Source of the DNA: Peptoclostridium acidaminophilum DSM 3953
GTDB lineage: Bacteria; Bacillota; Clostridia; Peptostreptococcales; Peptostreptococcaceae
Direction: 5' to 3'
Assembly (NCBI RefSeq): GCF_000597865.1
Contig: NZ_CP007452.1
Span: forward strand, 1,061,183-1,125,182
Length of the DNA: 64,000 nt
The stretch's first letter is position 1; each line of letters begins with the position of its first letter. A model generated the notes under the pieces. It searched no databases. It worked only from the letters and a program-made list of their open reading frames with translations, and was not told where the DNA came from. This document shows positions 1 through 9,397 of this stretch, one piece after another. Both the position numbers and the translations under genes were made by a program.

Positions 1-1
1 A

Positions 2-1462
2 ATGGCGGATATAGCGGCGCCCGGCATAATACTGGGGCAGGCTATAGGCCGGTGGGGCAATTTTATAAACCAGGAGGCCTACGGCGGTCCGACTAGTCTT
101 CCGTGGGCTATAACAGTCAACGGAGTTGGCGTGCATCCTACGTTCCTTTATGAATCGATTTGGAATATCGGCGTTTTCATATATCTTTGGAGCATCAGGA
201 AGAAAAAGGTCTACGAGGGCGAGCTCATAGTCAAATACTGCATATTCTATTCGCTTGGAAGGCTTTGGATAGAGGGGCTAAGGACTGACAGCCTTATGCT
301 CGGGCCGCTGAGGGCCGCGCAGGTTGTAAGCATAGTGCTCATAGTGGTCGGTTTGGCTGCGCACAAGTATTTCAAGGACTGGGAGCAGGACAAGGGCTGG
401 GCTAAAAAGATTAAAAGCACAGCATCTCGCTATGACGCTGTTGTCGCAAAAAAAATAAAAAGGGACCAAATAATCATAGAAAAGCGCATGGTTTTGGGCT
501 TAAATAAATTAAGGGAGCGAACAATTTTGGACTTCAAACACGTATCGGTACTATTCGACGAATCTATAGACAATCTGGACATAAAGCCTGACGGAGTGTA
601 CGTGGACGGAACGCTGGGCGGCGCCGGCCATTCACTTGAAATTGTAAAGAGACTCTCTCCGGACGGTCTGCTAATAGGCTTTGACCAGGACAAGAACGCA
701 ATAGAGGTTGCAAAAGAAAGGCTTGCGCCCTACATGGACAGAGTAAGGATTGTCCACAGCAATTTCGAAAACATAAAGCAAGAGCTCGAAAATCTGGGCA
801 TAGAAGAAATCGACGGGCTGCTTCTCGACCTGGGCGTATCTTCGCACCAGCTCGACGAGGCACAGCGGGGATTTTCATACATGCAGGACGCCCCGCTTGA
901 CATGAGAATGGATAGCAGGAACCCGCTGAGCGCCTACGAGGTGGTAAACACTTATCCCAAGGAGGAACTTGAAAGGGTGATTTGGGAGTACGGCGAGGAG
1001 AGATGGGCCGCCAGGATTGCTGAGTTCATAGTGGAGCGAAGGAATGAGCACAGGATAAATACGACTCTGGAGCTTGTGGACGTCATTAAGGCTGCGATAC
1101 CGCAAAAGGCCAGGCAGGACGGGCCACACCCGGCGAAAAGGACTTTCCAGGCAATCAGAATAGAGGTCAACAGGGAACTCGATGTAATAAGAAGGACAAT
1201 TGAAGACGCGACTTCGGTGATGAGAAAGGGCGGCAGAATATGCATAATAACTTTCCACTCGCTTGAAGACAGGATAGTAAAGGACACCTTCAAGGAGCTC
1301 GCCAAAAGTTGCGTGTGCCCTGTGGAATTCCCGGTTTGCATATGCGGCAAGAGGCAGGAGCTCAAGATAATCACTAAAAAGCCTATAATACCAAGCGAAG
1401 AGGAGATTGAAGGCAATCCAAGATCAAGGAGCGCAAAGCTCAGGGTTGCGCAGAGGGTATAG
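2..1462 (+). CDS. lgt: Lgt C-terminal half reading in frame into RsmH (5' partial)
   Basis: One open frame enters from the left edge and ends at the rsmH stop. Residues 1-125 are the C-terminal half of prolipoprotein diacylglyceryl transferase, the membrane enzyme that transfers diacylglycerol from phosphatidylglycerol to the lipobox cysteine. Visible are the signature [13 protein letters not shown] (16-28), the HPTFLYES segment (45-52), a [12 protein letters not shown] stretch (85-96) and a last TM helix (about 104-121). Lgt normally ends shortly after that helix. Here a basic linker of about 50 residues follows and no stop codon occurs before RsmH. Either this is an Lgt-RsmH fusion with the methyltransferase on the cytoplasmic face, or RsmH is also made from an internal start at 527. 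The true lgt start is outside the window. Confidence 0.8.
   Translation: MADIAAPGIILGQAIGRWGNFINQEAYGGPTSLPWAITVNGVGVHPTFLYESIWNIGVFIYLWSIRKKKVYEGELIVKYCIFYSLGRLWIEGLRTDSLMLGPLRAAQVVSIVLIVVGLAAHKYFKDWEQDKGWAKKIKSTASRYDAVVAKKIKRDQIIIEKRMVLGLNKLRERTILDFKHVSVLFDESIDNLDIKPDGVYVDGTLGGAGHSLEIVKRLSPDGLLIGFDQDKNAIEVAKERLAPYMDRVRIVHSNFENIKQELENLGIEEIDGLLLDLGVSSHQLDEAQRGFSYMQDAPLDMRMDSRNPLSAYEVVNTYPKEELERVIWEYGEERWAARIAEFIVERRNEHRINTTLELVDVIKAAIPQKARQDGPHPAKRTFQAIRIEVNRELDVIRRTIEDATSVMRKGGRICIITFHSLEDRIVKDTFKELAKSCVCPVEFPVCICGKRQELKIITKKPIIPSEEEIEGNPRSRSAKLRVAQRV
511..517 (+). promoter_or_regulatory. Shine-Dalgarno for internal rsmH start
   Basis: AAGGGAG lies 9 nt upstream of a TTG at 527-529, inside the lgt-rsmH frame. 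It decides that RsmH can be initiated independently. The next in-frame ATG upstream (488) has no comparable SD. Confidence 0.6.
527..1462 (+). CDS. rsmH: 16S rRNA (cytosine-1402-N4)-methyltransferase RsmH (MraW)
   Basis: From the TTG at 527 this gives 311 aa, the usual RsmH length. RsmH uses S-adenosylmethionine to methylate N4 of C1402 in the 16S rRNA decoding centre. Motifs in order: the SAM loop [10 protein letters not shown] near the N-terminus, [10 protein letters not shown], the substrate-side block [20 protein letters not shown], and FHSLEDR. A CVCP...CICG cysteine cluster near the C-terminus could bind metal; I infer this from spacing only. It is the first gene of a standard dcw order (rsmH-ftsL-pbp-murE). 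There is no mraZ in front, where lgt sits instead. Translation is either as a fusion with Lgt or from this internal start. Confidence 0.9.
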   Translation: MDFKHVSVLFDESIDNLDIKPDGVYVDGTLGGAGHSLEIVKRLSPDGLLIGFDQDKNAIEVAKERLAPYMDRVRIVHSNFENIKQELENLGIEEIDGLLLDLGVSSHQLDEAQRGFSYMQDAPLDMRMDSRNPLSAYEVVNTYPKEELERVIWEYGEERWAARIAEFIVERRNEHRINTTLELVDVIKAAIPQKARQDGPHPAKRTFQAIRIEVNRELDVIRRTIEDATSVMRKGGRICIITFHSLEDRIVKDTFKELAKSCVCPVEFPVCICGKRQELKIITKKPIIPSEEEIEGNPRSRSAKLRVAQRV

Positions 1463-1481
1463 GCGCTAAGGAGTGGCGCAT

Positions 1482-1889
1482 TTGAGAGCAGACAAAAGGA
1501 GAATAAACAGCGGCAAGAAAGTTGCCGATCTGGAAAAATACAGGCAGAGGAAAAAGCGCAGTTCCAGGGATGAAAATGCCAATGTGGACGGCGCCAGACT
1601 CGCAAGGAACAGGAGCAAGAAAAATGCAGCCCTTTTGAGGAACGGCGCGGTGGCGTTCATAGCCGTGGCGGTTTTCGTCATAATGGCAAGGTATTCTGTA
1701 ATATCAAGGCTCAATTACGAATCACACTCTCTGAGCAAGCAGCTTGACGAGAAGGTGAATGAAAAAAAGGAGCTCTACTACGAGATAGAGATGAAGACAA
1801 ACAGCGCGACTATAGAGAAGGAAGCGCGTGAGAAGCTGGGCATGGAATATCCTGCCGACGGACAGATTGTGTATATTGACGTGGAATAG
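1482..1889 (+). CDS. ftsL: FtsL-like division protein
   Basis: Small bitopic membrane protein of about 135 aa: a basic cytoplasmic N-terminus, one TM helix (LRNGAVAFIAVAVFVIMARY), then an extracytoplasmic coiled coil ending in KLGMEYPADGQ, typical of FtsL/DivIC. It should form the FtsQ-FtsL-FtsB complex that activates FtsW/PBP septal synthesis. I prefer the TTG at 1482 because TAAGGAG (1467-1473) lies 8 nt upstream. The GTG at 1473 would overlap that SD. It lies between rsmH and the PBP gene, the position expected of ftsL. Sequence similarity in this family is weak, so the call rests on architecture and context. Confidence 0.8.
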   Translation: MRADKRRINSGKKVADLEKYRQRKKRSSRDENANVDGARLARNRSKKNAALLRNGAVAFIAVAVFVIMARYSVISRLNYESHSLSKQLDEKVNEKKELYYEIEMKTNSATIEKEAREKLGMEYPADGQIVYIDVE

Positions 1890-1910
1890 AGCTTTGGGGG
1901 GAATACTGGT

Positions 1911-4106
1911 TTGGCGGATTTGAATATTAAAAACAAGAGAAGACTTTTTGCGCTTTTATCTATCATGATGCTGGTATTTTTGCTCCTCATAGCAAGGCTT
2001 GGCTACATACAGCTTGTCGAAGCAGACTGGCTCACCAAGAAGGCCCTTGCCCAGCAGGTGAGGGATATACCTGTGGAGGCGAAAAGAGGCACCATATACG
2101 ATAGGAACGGCAAGGAGCTGGCTATAAGCATAACAAAGTACACAGTCTGGGCAAAGCCGTCAGCAATAAAGGACAAGGCGGATGCGGCAAAGAGGATTTC
2201 AAAAACGCTGGGCGTTGACGAGAAGGAAGTTGAGGCAATGCTCAAGTCCGACAAAAAAAGCCTTGTGAGGATTGCAAGGTGGATAGACGAGAAGCCTGCA
2301 AAGCAGATACAAAAACTCGAAATTGGCGGATTGTGGATAGTCAAGGACAACAAGAGGTTCTATCCCTACGGCAATCTTGCGCCTTATGTAATAGGCCATG
2401 TCACAACCGACAACATAGGGCAGGCGGGCGTCGAGCTGCAGTACGACAAGGAGCTCAAGGGCACTCCCGGAAGGGTGATAAGCGTCACCGACGCCTCGGG
2501 CAAGGAGATACCTTACGATAACGGCAAGTACAATGACCCGAAGGACGGCCAGGGAGTAATACTTACAGTCGACGAGGTCATACAGCACCATCTCGACAAG
2601 GCGCTCGACAAGGCACTTGCCGAGAACCAGGCAAAGAACGTAATGGGCATAGTAATGAATCCCAAGACGGGCGAGATACTTGCCATGTCTTCAAAGCCGG
2701 ATTATGACCCGAACAATCCCAGAAATCCAATATACCCAAGATACGAATCGCTGCTTGCTTCGTACAGCGAGCAGGATAAGCCTCAGGGCTGGTTTGACAT
2801 GTGGAAAAATCCGCTTGTCAACGAAACCTACGAGCCCGGCTCGACATTCAAGCCCATAACGGTTTCGGCGGCCCTCGAGGAAGGCTTCACCAAGGAGAGC
2901 GAAACCTTCTACTGCAACGGCTATGTTGAGATACTGGGAAGAAAGATAAAATGCCACGTCTATCCAAGGGGTCACGGCACCGAGACTCTGGCGCAGGCCG
3001 TGCAGAACTCATGTAACCCGGTCATGATCGAACTGGCAAGGCGCATGGGAACAGGCAGACTCTATGAATACATAAAGGCCTTCGGACTCATGTCAAAGAC
3101 GGGCATAGACCTTCCCGGCGAGCAGGTGGGAGTTTTCCACAATGAGCAGAACGTTGGCCCTGTAGAGCTTGCAACAATTGCCTTTGGGCAGGCGAACTCG
3201 GCAACGCCCATACAGCTCATTTCGGCCATCAGCGCCATAGCAAACGACGGTGTAATGATGAAGCCGCATGTTGTGAAGGAGTTTGTAGATTTAAAGGGCA
3301 ACGTGATAAGCAGGGTTGAACCAGAGCAGGTGCGCAAGGTTATATCCCAAAAGACAGCGCGCTCCCTGAGAAACATAATGGAGTCGGTTGTCGTCGAGGG
3401 CGGAGGCAAGGGAGCCTTCATACCCGGCTACAGGGTTGCAGGCAAGACGGGTACAGCGCAGAAGGTTGTAAACGGCAGATATGAGCCGGGCTTCTACTAT
3501 GCATCTTTTGTGGGAATGGCTCCTGCTGAAAATCCTGAAATAGCGGTGATTATAATAGTCGACGAGCCGCGTGGGGCGTCCCACTTTGGGGGTACGGTCG
3601 CTGCGCCTATAGCCAAGGAAGTAATATACGATACCTTAAGGTATCTGAACATAAAGCCCAATTTCTATCTTGGGGACTCGCAAAACAGCGGCATGGTGGA
3701 GGAGTCGATTGTGCCTGAAGTCAGGAACATGGAGCTTGGAACAGCGCTGCAGCTGCTTTCGGAAAGCTCGCTCAACTATGTAATAGAGCCGTCGAACACG
3801 GTATTCAATCCGGACGACATTGTGCTTGACATGTTCCCGAGTCCGGGAACGAAGCTTTCGGCAGGTTCGAACGTCATACTCTACATGAAGCTAGAGCTCA
3901 GTGAGGCCGCAATGGCAAATGGAGCATCCACGATTTTGATGCCGGATCTTACAGGCAAGACGATAAAGGAAGTGACCAACATACTCCAGGGTATGAATCT
4001 CAAGCTCAAGGCAACAGGCAGCGGCACGGCCGTATCCCAGGAGCCAAAGCCGAACATGCCGGCGGAGCCTGGCATGGCTGTAAGCGTGGAGTTCAAATCA
4101 AACTGA
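1911..4106 (+). CDS. spoVD: Penicillin-binding protein, SpoVD/FtsI class with PASTA domains
   Basis: Class B PBP of 731 aa: a short cytoplasmic tail, one TM anchor (about 12-32), a pedestal/dimerisation domain with RGTIYDRNG, and a transpeptidase domain. The catalytic motifs are S311-T-F-K314, S367-C-N369 and K512-T-G514. Two C-terminal PASTA repeats follow (about 600-660 and 670-731). It cross-links septal or spore-cortex peptidoglycan, working with the SEDS polymerase FtsW encoded downstream. It starts at TTG 1911 with a GGGGGGA SD about 8 nt upstream. Only one PBP gene is present here, so sequence alone does not separate the vegetative FtsI/PBP2B role from the sporulation SpoVD role. Confidence 0.88.
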   Translation: MADLNIKNKRRLFALLSIMMLVFLLLIARLGYIQLVEADWLTKKALAQQVRDIPVEAKRGTIYDRNGKELAISITKYTVWAKPSAIKDKADAAKRISKTLGVDEKEVEAMLKSDKKSLVRIARWIDEKPAKQIQKLEIGGLWIVKDNKRFYPYGNLAPYVIGHVTTDNIGQAGVELQYDKELKGTPGRVISVTDASGKEIPYDNGKYNDPKDGQGVILTVDEVIQHHLDKALDKALAENQAKNVMGIVMNPKTGEILAMSSKPDYDPNNPRNPIYPRYESLLASYSEQDKPQGWFDMWKNPLVNETYEPGSTFKPITVSAALEEGFTKESETFYCNGYVEILGRKIKCHVYPRGHGTETLAQAVQNSCNPVMIELARRMGTGRLYEYIKAFGLMSKTGIDLPGEQVGVFHNEQNVGPVELATIAFGQANSATPIQLISAISAIANDGVMMKPHVVKEFVDLKGNVISRVEPEQVRKVISQKTARSLRNIMESVVVEGGGKGAFIPGYRVAGKTGTAQKVVNGRYEPGFYYASFVGMAPAENPEIAVIIIVDEPRGASHFGGTVAAPIAKEVIYDTLRYLNIKPNFYLGDSQNSGMVEESIVPEVRNMELGTALQLLSESSLNYVIEPSNTVFNPDDIVLDMFPSPGTKLSAGSNVILYMKLELSEAAMANGASTILMPDLTGKTIKEVTNILQGMNLKLKATGSGTAVSQEPKPNMPAEPGMAVSVEFKSN

Positions 4107-4111
4107 TGATT

Positions 4112-4146
4112 AAGGCAATGCATGACATGTATGCATTGCCTTTTTG
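4112..4146 (+). terminator. Rho-independent terminator after spoVD
   Basis: A 12-bp perfect stem, AAGGCAATGCAT (4112-4123) with ATGCATTGCCTT (4131-4142), has a 7-nt loop and leads into a T run. It splits the dcw cluster after the PBP gene, so murE probably has its own promoter or depends on read-through. Confidence 0.75.
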
Positions 4147-4182
4147 AAGGTTATACTAGCAAAATAAGTCGGAGGTGTCTAT

Positions 4183-5640
4183 ATGAAACTTAGCGATATG
4201 CTCTCAGGAGCTCAGATTGTAAGTGTCAGCGGAGATTTTGAAACGGAAGTAGGCAGCATTACATACGATTCGAGAAAGGCTGGAAAGGGAAGTCTGTTCA
4301 TATGCATAAAGGGATTGGCATCAGACGGACACGACTATGCAAAAAGTGCGTACGATAGCGGCTGCAGGGCTTTCTTGGCCGAGCGCGAGCTTGAACTTGA
4401 GGATGCATGCGTAGCAGTTGTTGAAGACAGCAGAAGAGAGATGGCCAGAGCGGCTGACAATTTTTACGGCAATCCGTCGAAGAGACTTGATCTCGTTGGC
4501 GTAACAGGCACAAACGGCAAGACGACAACGACATACCTTATAAAGTCGGCGCTTGACCATCTGGGCAGAGCTTGCGGTCTCATTGGCACTATAAGGACAT
4601 ACACAGGCAGAGTGGACGCCGAATCGGAAAGGACAACACCTGAAAGCATAGAGCTCCACAGCCATTTCAGCGACATGCTCTCTTGCGGCATAGGGAGCTG
4701 CGCCATGGAGGTGTCTTCGCATTCGCTGGAGCTTCACAGGGTGGATTTTTGCGACTTCAAGTACTCCGTTTTTACAAACCTCACTCAGGACCATCTTGAT
4801 TTTCACCCGGATCTGGAGAGCTACATGAAAGCCAAGGAAAAGCTGTTCTATATGACATCAAAGGCGAATATAATCAATATAGACGACAAGCATGGCAAGG
4901 CTCTCTATGAAAGGCTTAAAGCTCTGGAGACGCCATGCGTCAGCTACGGAATAAAAGAAGAGGCGGATGTAAGCGCTAAGGACATAAGCATGGACGCGTC
5001 GGGAACAAGCTATACAATGGTAACTCCCGATTTCGAATGCAATATAGAAGTGGCCATTCCTGGTGAGTTCACAGTGTACAACACTCTGGCGGCAGCCTCG
5101 GTGCTATATTTGATGGGGATCGGCGGGGCTGACATATCTTCGGCTATGAACAGCTGCAGCGGGGTTCCCGGAAGGTTTGAAAGCATAGCGGGCAAAAACG
5201 GCGTCACTGTAATAGTAGACTACGCTCACACTCCTGACGCGCTTGAAAACATATTAAAGACCGCAAGGGGAATTGCAAAGGGCAGGGTCATAACCGTGTT
5301 TGGCTGCGGTGGCGACAGGGACAAGACCAAGAGGCCTATAATGGGCGAAATAAGCCAGAGGCTGAGTGATTTTTCAGTGATAACCTCAGACAATCCAAGG
5401 ACGGAGGAGCCGCAAATGATAATCGAGGATATAGTGGCGGGGCTTGACGCGCAAAAGGGAGCCTTTACAGTAGTTGTTGACAGGAAAGAGGCCATAGGGA
5501 CGGCAATAAAGATGGCTGGGCCGCATGACATTGTAATAGTTGCAGGCAAGGGCCATGAGGATTATCAGATAATTGGAAAGCAGAAGATTCATTTCGACGA
5601 CAAGGAAGTGGCAAGAGCTTATCTTGAGGAGGGCAAATAG
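4183..5640 (+). CDS. murE: UDP-MurNAc-L-Ala-D-Glu:meso-diaminopimelate ligase
   Basis: Cytoplasmic Mur ligase of 485 aa that adds the third stem residue to UDP-MurNAc-dipeptide using ATP. The N-terminal UDP-binding domain contains TYDSRKAGKGSLF. The ATP loop is G106-V-T-G-T-N-G-K-T114. The central domain carries the MEVSSHSLE and TNLTQDHLDFH motifs, and the C-terminal domain carries D403-N-P-R406. In known MurE proteins DNPR marks meso-diaminopimelate specificity (lysine enzymes differ there), so this organism should have DAP-type peptidoglycan. ATG 4183 follows a GGAGGTG SD. murF begins 3 nt after its stop. Confidence 0.96.
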   Translation: MKLSDMLSGAQIVSVSGDFETEVGSITYDSRKAGKGSLFICIKGLASDGHDYAKSAYDSGCRAFLAERELELEDACVAVVEDSRREMARAADNFYGNPSKRLDLVGVTGTNGKTTTTYLIKSALDHLGRACGLIGTIRTYTGRVDAESERTTPESIELHSHFSDMLSCGIGSCAMEVSSHSLELHRVDFCDFKYSVFTNLTQDHLDFHPDLESYMKAKEKLFYMTSKANIINIDDKHGKALYERLKALETPCVSYGIKEEADVSAKDISMDASGTSYTMVTPDFECNIEVAIPGEFTVYNTLAAASVLYLMGIGGADISSAMNSCSGVPGRFESIAGKNGVTVIVDYAHTPDALENILKTARGIAKGRVITVFGCGGDRDKTKRPIMGEISQRLSDFSVITSDNPRTEEPQMIIEDIVAGLDAQKGAFTVVVDRKEAIGTAIKMAGPHDIVIVAGKGHEDYQIIGKQKIHFDDKEVARAYLEEGK

Positions 5641-5642
5641 GT

Positions 5643-7019
5643 ATGGAAGGTGTAACCTTTAACGAGGCGGCCTTATGGTGCAAAGGGACTATTGCGGCGG
5701 GGGATTCGCAGTCCGCCCTGGGCAGGATTTCAATAGATACCAGAAAGATTGAGCCGGGCGACACGTATGTTGCCATAGTTGGAGAGAGGCTTGACGGACA
5801 TGATTTCATAGAGTCGGCATTCGAGAAGGGTGTGAGAAAGTTCGTTGTTGAACCGGGAAGAGTTGACGACAAGTCTTACTATGCAGGCAGCACAGTGCTT
5901 GAGGTGGAGGATACTACAAAGGCCCTTGGAGATATTGCAAGAGGCTACAGGGACAGGTTCGACATACCGTATATAGGAGTGACTGGCAGCTGCGGCAAGA
6001 CATCCACAAGGAACATGGTGTGGAGCGTGCTTTCGCAAAAGCTCTCTACCCACAAAAACAGCGGCAATTTCAACAACCACATAGGTCTGCCGCTGACGAT
6101 GTTCGAGCTTGGCTCAAGCCATCAGGCAGCAGTTCTCGAAATGGGTATGTCCGGCTTCGGTGAAATTGAATATCTGGCCTCGATAGTCAGGCCAAGGATT
6201 GCAGTCATAACAAATATAGGCTACTCGCACATTGAAAACCTAGGCTCGAAAGAAAACATATTGAAGGCGAAGCTTGAGATAACTTCGTATTTCGACGAGA
6301 CGTGCACGCTCATTGTAAACGGTGACGACGAGCAGTTAAGGACGCTGCGGCCGGGCAGCTACAAAATGATAAAATTCGGTTTTGAGCCGGGCAATGACAT
6401 TGTATGCACGGAAGTTAGAGATCAGGGCGGCATGCTGGAATTTTCCGTGAATTGGGGAGCTCATGATGAGAAATTCTCAATACCTTCCAAGGGCATGCAC
6501 AACGTATACAATGCCATGGCTGCTATGGCAGTCGGCATCGAGTGCGGTCTTGGCTTTGACGAGATAAGACGCGGCCTTTTGCAGTTTGAGAACGAAAAAA
6601 TGAGATTGGATATAGTGGAGAAAAGCTTTATAATAATTAATGACGCATACAATGCAAATCCTGATTCCATGAAGGCGGCAATAGACTTTCTGGCCGGTTA
6701 CGAGGAGAAAAGAAAAATTGCCGTGCTTGCCGACATGCTCGAGATGGGTGAGTTTTCAAGGGAAGGCCATGAGATAGTGGGTGAATATGCCGCAGGCAGG
6801 GTTGATATACTTGTAAGCGTAGGCGGTGCGGCTGCGTATATTTCGAGCAGGGCCAGGGAATGCGGCCTTGAAAATGTAGTACATTTTGAAGACAGGCAGG
6901 GCGCTATGGAATACCTGGACGAGCTTGTCAGGCCGGGAGATGTGGTGCTTGTCAAGGGATCAAGAAGTATGAAGATGGAGGAGATAGCAAATCATCTCCA
7001 GGAAGGGAGCAGTAAATAA
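5643..7019 (+). CDS. murF: UDP-MurNAc-tripeptide:D-Ala-D-Ala ligase
   Basis: 458-aa Mur ligase that attaches D-Ala-D-Ala to complete the UDP-MurNAc-pentapeptide. The ATP loop reads G115-S-C-G-K-T-S121; a Cys where Asn is more usual is tolerated in the family. The MurF-typical NIGYSHIENLGSKENI segment follows, then NDAYNANPDSM in the C-terminal domain. It starts at ATG 5643, two nt past the murE stop, with the SD inside the end of murE. Its stop overlaps the mraY start by one nt, so murE-murF-mraY look translationally coupled. Confidence 0.95.
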   Translation: MEGVTFNEAALWCKGTIAAGDSQSALGRISIDTRKIEPGDTYVAIVGERLDGHDFIESAFEKGVRKFVVEPGRVDDKSYYAGSTVLEVEDTTKALGDIARGYRDRFDIPYIGVTGSCGKTSTRNMVWSVLSQKLSTHKNSGNFNNHIGLPLTMFELGSSHQAAVLEMGMSGFGEIEYLASIVRPRIAVITNIGYSHIENLGSKENILKAKLEITSYFDETCTLIVNGDDEQLRTLRPGSYKMIKFGFEPGNDIVCTEVRDQGGMLEFSVNWGAHDEKFSIPSKGMHNVYNAMAAMAVGIECGLGFDEIRRGLLQFENEKMRLDIVEKSFIIINDAYNANPDSMKAAIDFLAGYEEKRKIAVLADMLEMGEFSREGHEIVGEYAAGRVDILVSVGGAAAYISSRARECGLENVVHFEDRQGAMEYLDELVRPGDVVLVKGSRSMKMEEIANHLQEGSSK

Positions 7020-7984
7020 TGGTTGGTTTTCAAAAGCTTATGCTCGTGGCGCTGGCAGCGCTGGCAGTCACAATCATAACAGGACCCATGTTCATTCCGA
7101 TGCTCAGAAGGCTCAAGTTCGGGCAGACGGTAAGGGACGATGGACCTCAGAGCCATCTTGCAAAGAATGGCACGCCTACCATGGGCGGAATAATAATGGT
7201 GGCAGGAATAATGGTCGCATCTTTGCTTTCCGGCGAGCTTGACACCAACATGGTTATGGCTCTTGTTTCAATAGTAGGTTTCGGACTCATAGGATTCATA
7301 GATGATTATATAAAGGTGGTTCTTAAGAGGTCGCTTGGATTAAGGGCTTATCAGAAGCTAATAGGCCAGTTTGCGCTGGCGCTTGTAATGGTATTCTACC
7401 AGTATAGCGTTGCGGATACGGGAAGCAGCATATTCGTGCCGTTTATGGACGGTTACAGGCTGGATCTGGGGATTTTCTACATCCCATTCACGGTGCTTGT
7501 AATAGTGGCTACTGTCAACAGCGTCAATCTGACAGACGGGCTTGACGGATTGGCCTCAGGTGTTACGCTTGTAATTTCAGTCTTCTTCACGGCGGTGGCC
7601 TCGCTGCTTGGCTATACATCTGTTGCGATAGTATGCGCTGCCGTATTTGGCGCGTGTCTTGGTTTCCTCAGATTCAACGCGTATCCTGCGAAGGTGTTCA
7701 TGGGAGACACGGGTTCTATGGCGCTTGGCGGAGCGGTGGCGGCAGCCGCGGTGCTCATGAACATATCGCTTATAATACCAATTGCCGGCGGGATATATTT
7801 TGCGGAGTCTCTTTCTGTGATAATACAGGTTGTAGGTTACAAGCTCACGGGCAAGAGGGTGTTTCGCATGAGCCCTATTCACCACCATTTCGAGCTTGTG
7901 GGATGGCATGAGACGAAGGTGGTAAGCGTATTTTGGATTGCAAGCCTTGTGCTTGGCATATTAGCATTCTTGGCTTTTATATAG
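7019..7984 (+). CDS. mraY: Phospho-MurNAc-pentapeptide translocase
   Basis: Polytopic membrane enzyme of 321 aa (about ten hydrophobic helices) that transfers phospho-MurNAc-pentapeptide to undecaprenyl phosphate, forming lipid I. Diagnostic cytoplasmic loops are present: KNGTPTMGG near the N-terminus, FIDDYIKV with the Mg-binding Asp pair, NLTDGLDGLA, and the HHHFE motif near the C-terminus. Length and motif order match the family. ATG 7019 follows a GGAAGGGA SD in the end of murF. A 45-nt gap then leads to murD. Confidence 0.96.
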   Translation: MVGFQKLMLVALAALAVTIITGPMFIPMLRRLKFGQTVRDDGPQSHLAKNGTPTMGGIIMVAGIMVASLLSGELDTNMVMALVSIVGFGLIGFIDDYIKVVLKRSLGLRAYQKLIGQFALALVMVFYQYSVADTGSSIFVPFMDGYRLDLGIFYIPFTVLVIVATVNSVNLTDGLDGLASGVTLVISVFFTAVASLLGYTSVAIVCAAVFGACLGFLRFNAYPAKVFMGDTGSMALGGAVAAAAVLMNISLIIPIAGGIYFAESLSVIIQVVGYKLTGKRVFRMSPIHHHFELVGWHETKVVSVFWIASLVLGILAFLAFI

Positions 7985-8029
7985 CCTTATAATAGAAAAG
8001 ACAAACTAACGGTTGGAAGGTGGACAAAA

Positions 8030-9379
8030 ATGGATTTACATGGCAAAAAAGTGCTTCTTGTGGGACTGGCAAAGACGGGAATAGCTACTATTAAGTTCCT
8101 TCACTCAAAGGGAGCTCTGCTTACGGTAAACGACATAAAGGGCGAGGAAGAACTCAAGGAAGTTCTAAGCGAACTTGAAGGGCTTGGAATAGAGTATATA
8201 CTGGGATCGCATCCCCAGAATATAGAGGGCTACGAGCTTGTAGTCGTGTCTCCAGGTGTGCCTCTTGACATTCCCTTCATAGCGAAGTTCAAGGAGAAAA
8301 AAGTCGAGGTTATAAGCGAGATAGAGCTCTCTTACAGATACTCCAAAGCTCCGTTTGTTGGGATAACGGGCACAAACGGCAAGACGACCACAACAAGCCT
8401 TGTGGGCGAGATATTCAAGCTTTCCAGCCACAATACATTTGTAGTGGGCAACATAGGTACTCCGGTTGTAGACGTTGTAGACAAGGCTGACGAGAACTCG
8501 GTGCTTGTGACGGAGCTCAGCAGCTTCCAGCTTGAATCCATAGAGAGCTTCAAGCCGAGAGTAAGCGCCATACTCAACATAACTCCGGACCACCTCAACA
8601 GGCACAAGACTATGGAAAACTACATAGCAGCCAAGGCCAGGATATTCGAGAACCAGGACGAGAACGACTACACTGTGCTAAATTACGACTGCGAACAGAC
8701 GAGAAGCCTTGCAGGGCTTTGCAAATCGAATGTCGTATTCTTCAGCAGGAAGGAGAGGCTTGAGAGCGGAGTGTTCGTCGACGGCGGCAGGATAGTTGTT
8801 AAGGCAGCGGAAGGCGCCACAAGCCTTATGGACACAGCAGAACTGAAAATACCAGGACCTCACAATCTTGAAAATGCACTGGCTGCCGTGGCAATAGCCG
8901 TATCGATGCAGCTGCCTTTTGAAATAATAGCATCAGCGCTAAGAAGTTTTGAAGGCGTAGAGCACAGGCTTGAGTTTGTCAGAAGTTTAAACGGAATAGA
9001 TTTCATAAACGATTCGAAGGGTACGAATCCCGATGCCTCTATTAAGGCAATACAGTCGTTTGAAAGGCCACTGATTCTAATTGCAGGCGGCATGGACAAA
9101 GGCGGAGATTTCGATGATTTTGTGGCCGAGTTTGGCGGCAAGGTCAAGGGACTAGTGCTGCTCGGCGAAACCGCACAGAAGCTCGAGGATACTGCCGTTA
9201 GATTTGGATTCAAGGCGAATTACAGGGTGGAAAACATGGAGCAGGCTGTTCAAAAGGCATTCGCTCTGGCGGCGCAAGGCGACATAGTGCTGCTCTCACC
9301 TGCGTGCGCCAGCTGGGACATGTACCCGAGCTACGAGGTGAGGGGAAGAGACTTCAAGGAGAACGTAATGCAGCTTTAG
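8030..9379 (+). CDS. murD: UDP-MurNAc-L-alanine:D-glutamate ligase
   Basis: 449-aa cytoplasmic Mur ligase that adds D-Glu to UDP-MurNAc-L-Ala. The Rossmann-like N-terminus has KVLLVGLAKTG, followed by VVSPGVP. The ATP loop GTNGKTTTT lies near residue 117. ITPDHLNRH and NDSKGTNPDA, both characteristic of MurD, follow, and LLSPACASWDM lies at the C-terminus. The SD GGAAGGTGG precedes ATG 8030. MurC, which acts just before it in the pathway, is not in this window; many clostridia encode it elsewhere. Confidence 0.95.
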   Translation: MDLHGKKVLLVGLAKTGIATIKFLHSKGALLTVNDIKGEEELKEVLSELEGLGIEYILGSHPQNIEGYELVVVSPGVPLDIPFIAKFKEKKVEVISEIELSYRYSKAPFVGITGTNGKTTTTSLVGEIFKLSSHNTFVVGNIGTPVVDVVDKADENSVLVTELSSFQLESIESFKPRVSAILNITPDHLNRHKTMENYIAAKARIFENQDENDYTVLNYDCEQTRSLAGLCKSNVVFFSRKERLESGVFVDGGRIVVKAAEGATSLMDTAELKIPGPHNLENALAAVAIAVSMQLPFEIIASALRSFEGVEHRLEFVRSLNGIDFINDSKGTNPDASIKAIQSFERPLILIAGGMDKGGDFDDFVAEFGGKVKGLVLLGETAQKLEDTAVRFGFKANYRVENMEQAVQKAFALAAQGDIVLLSPACASWDMYPSYEVRGRDFKENVMQL

Positions 9380-9397
9380 GATTTTGGAGGACATATT

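Noticed and set aside
564-1258. Minus-strand reading frames opposite rsmH
   Set aside because: Shadows of the real coding frame, without SD or recognisable domains. The same applies to other antisense frames across the dcw and tail genes.
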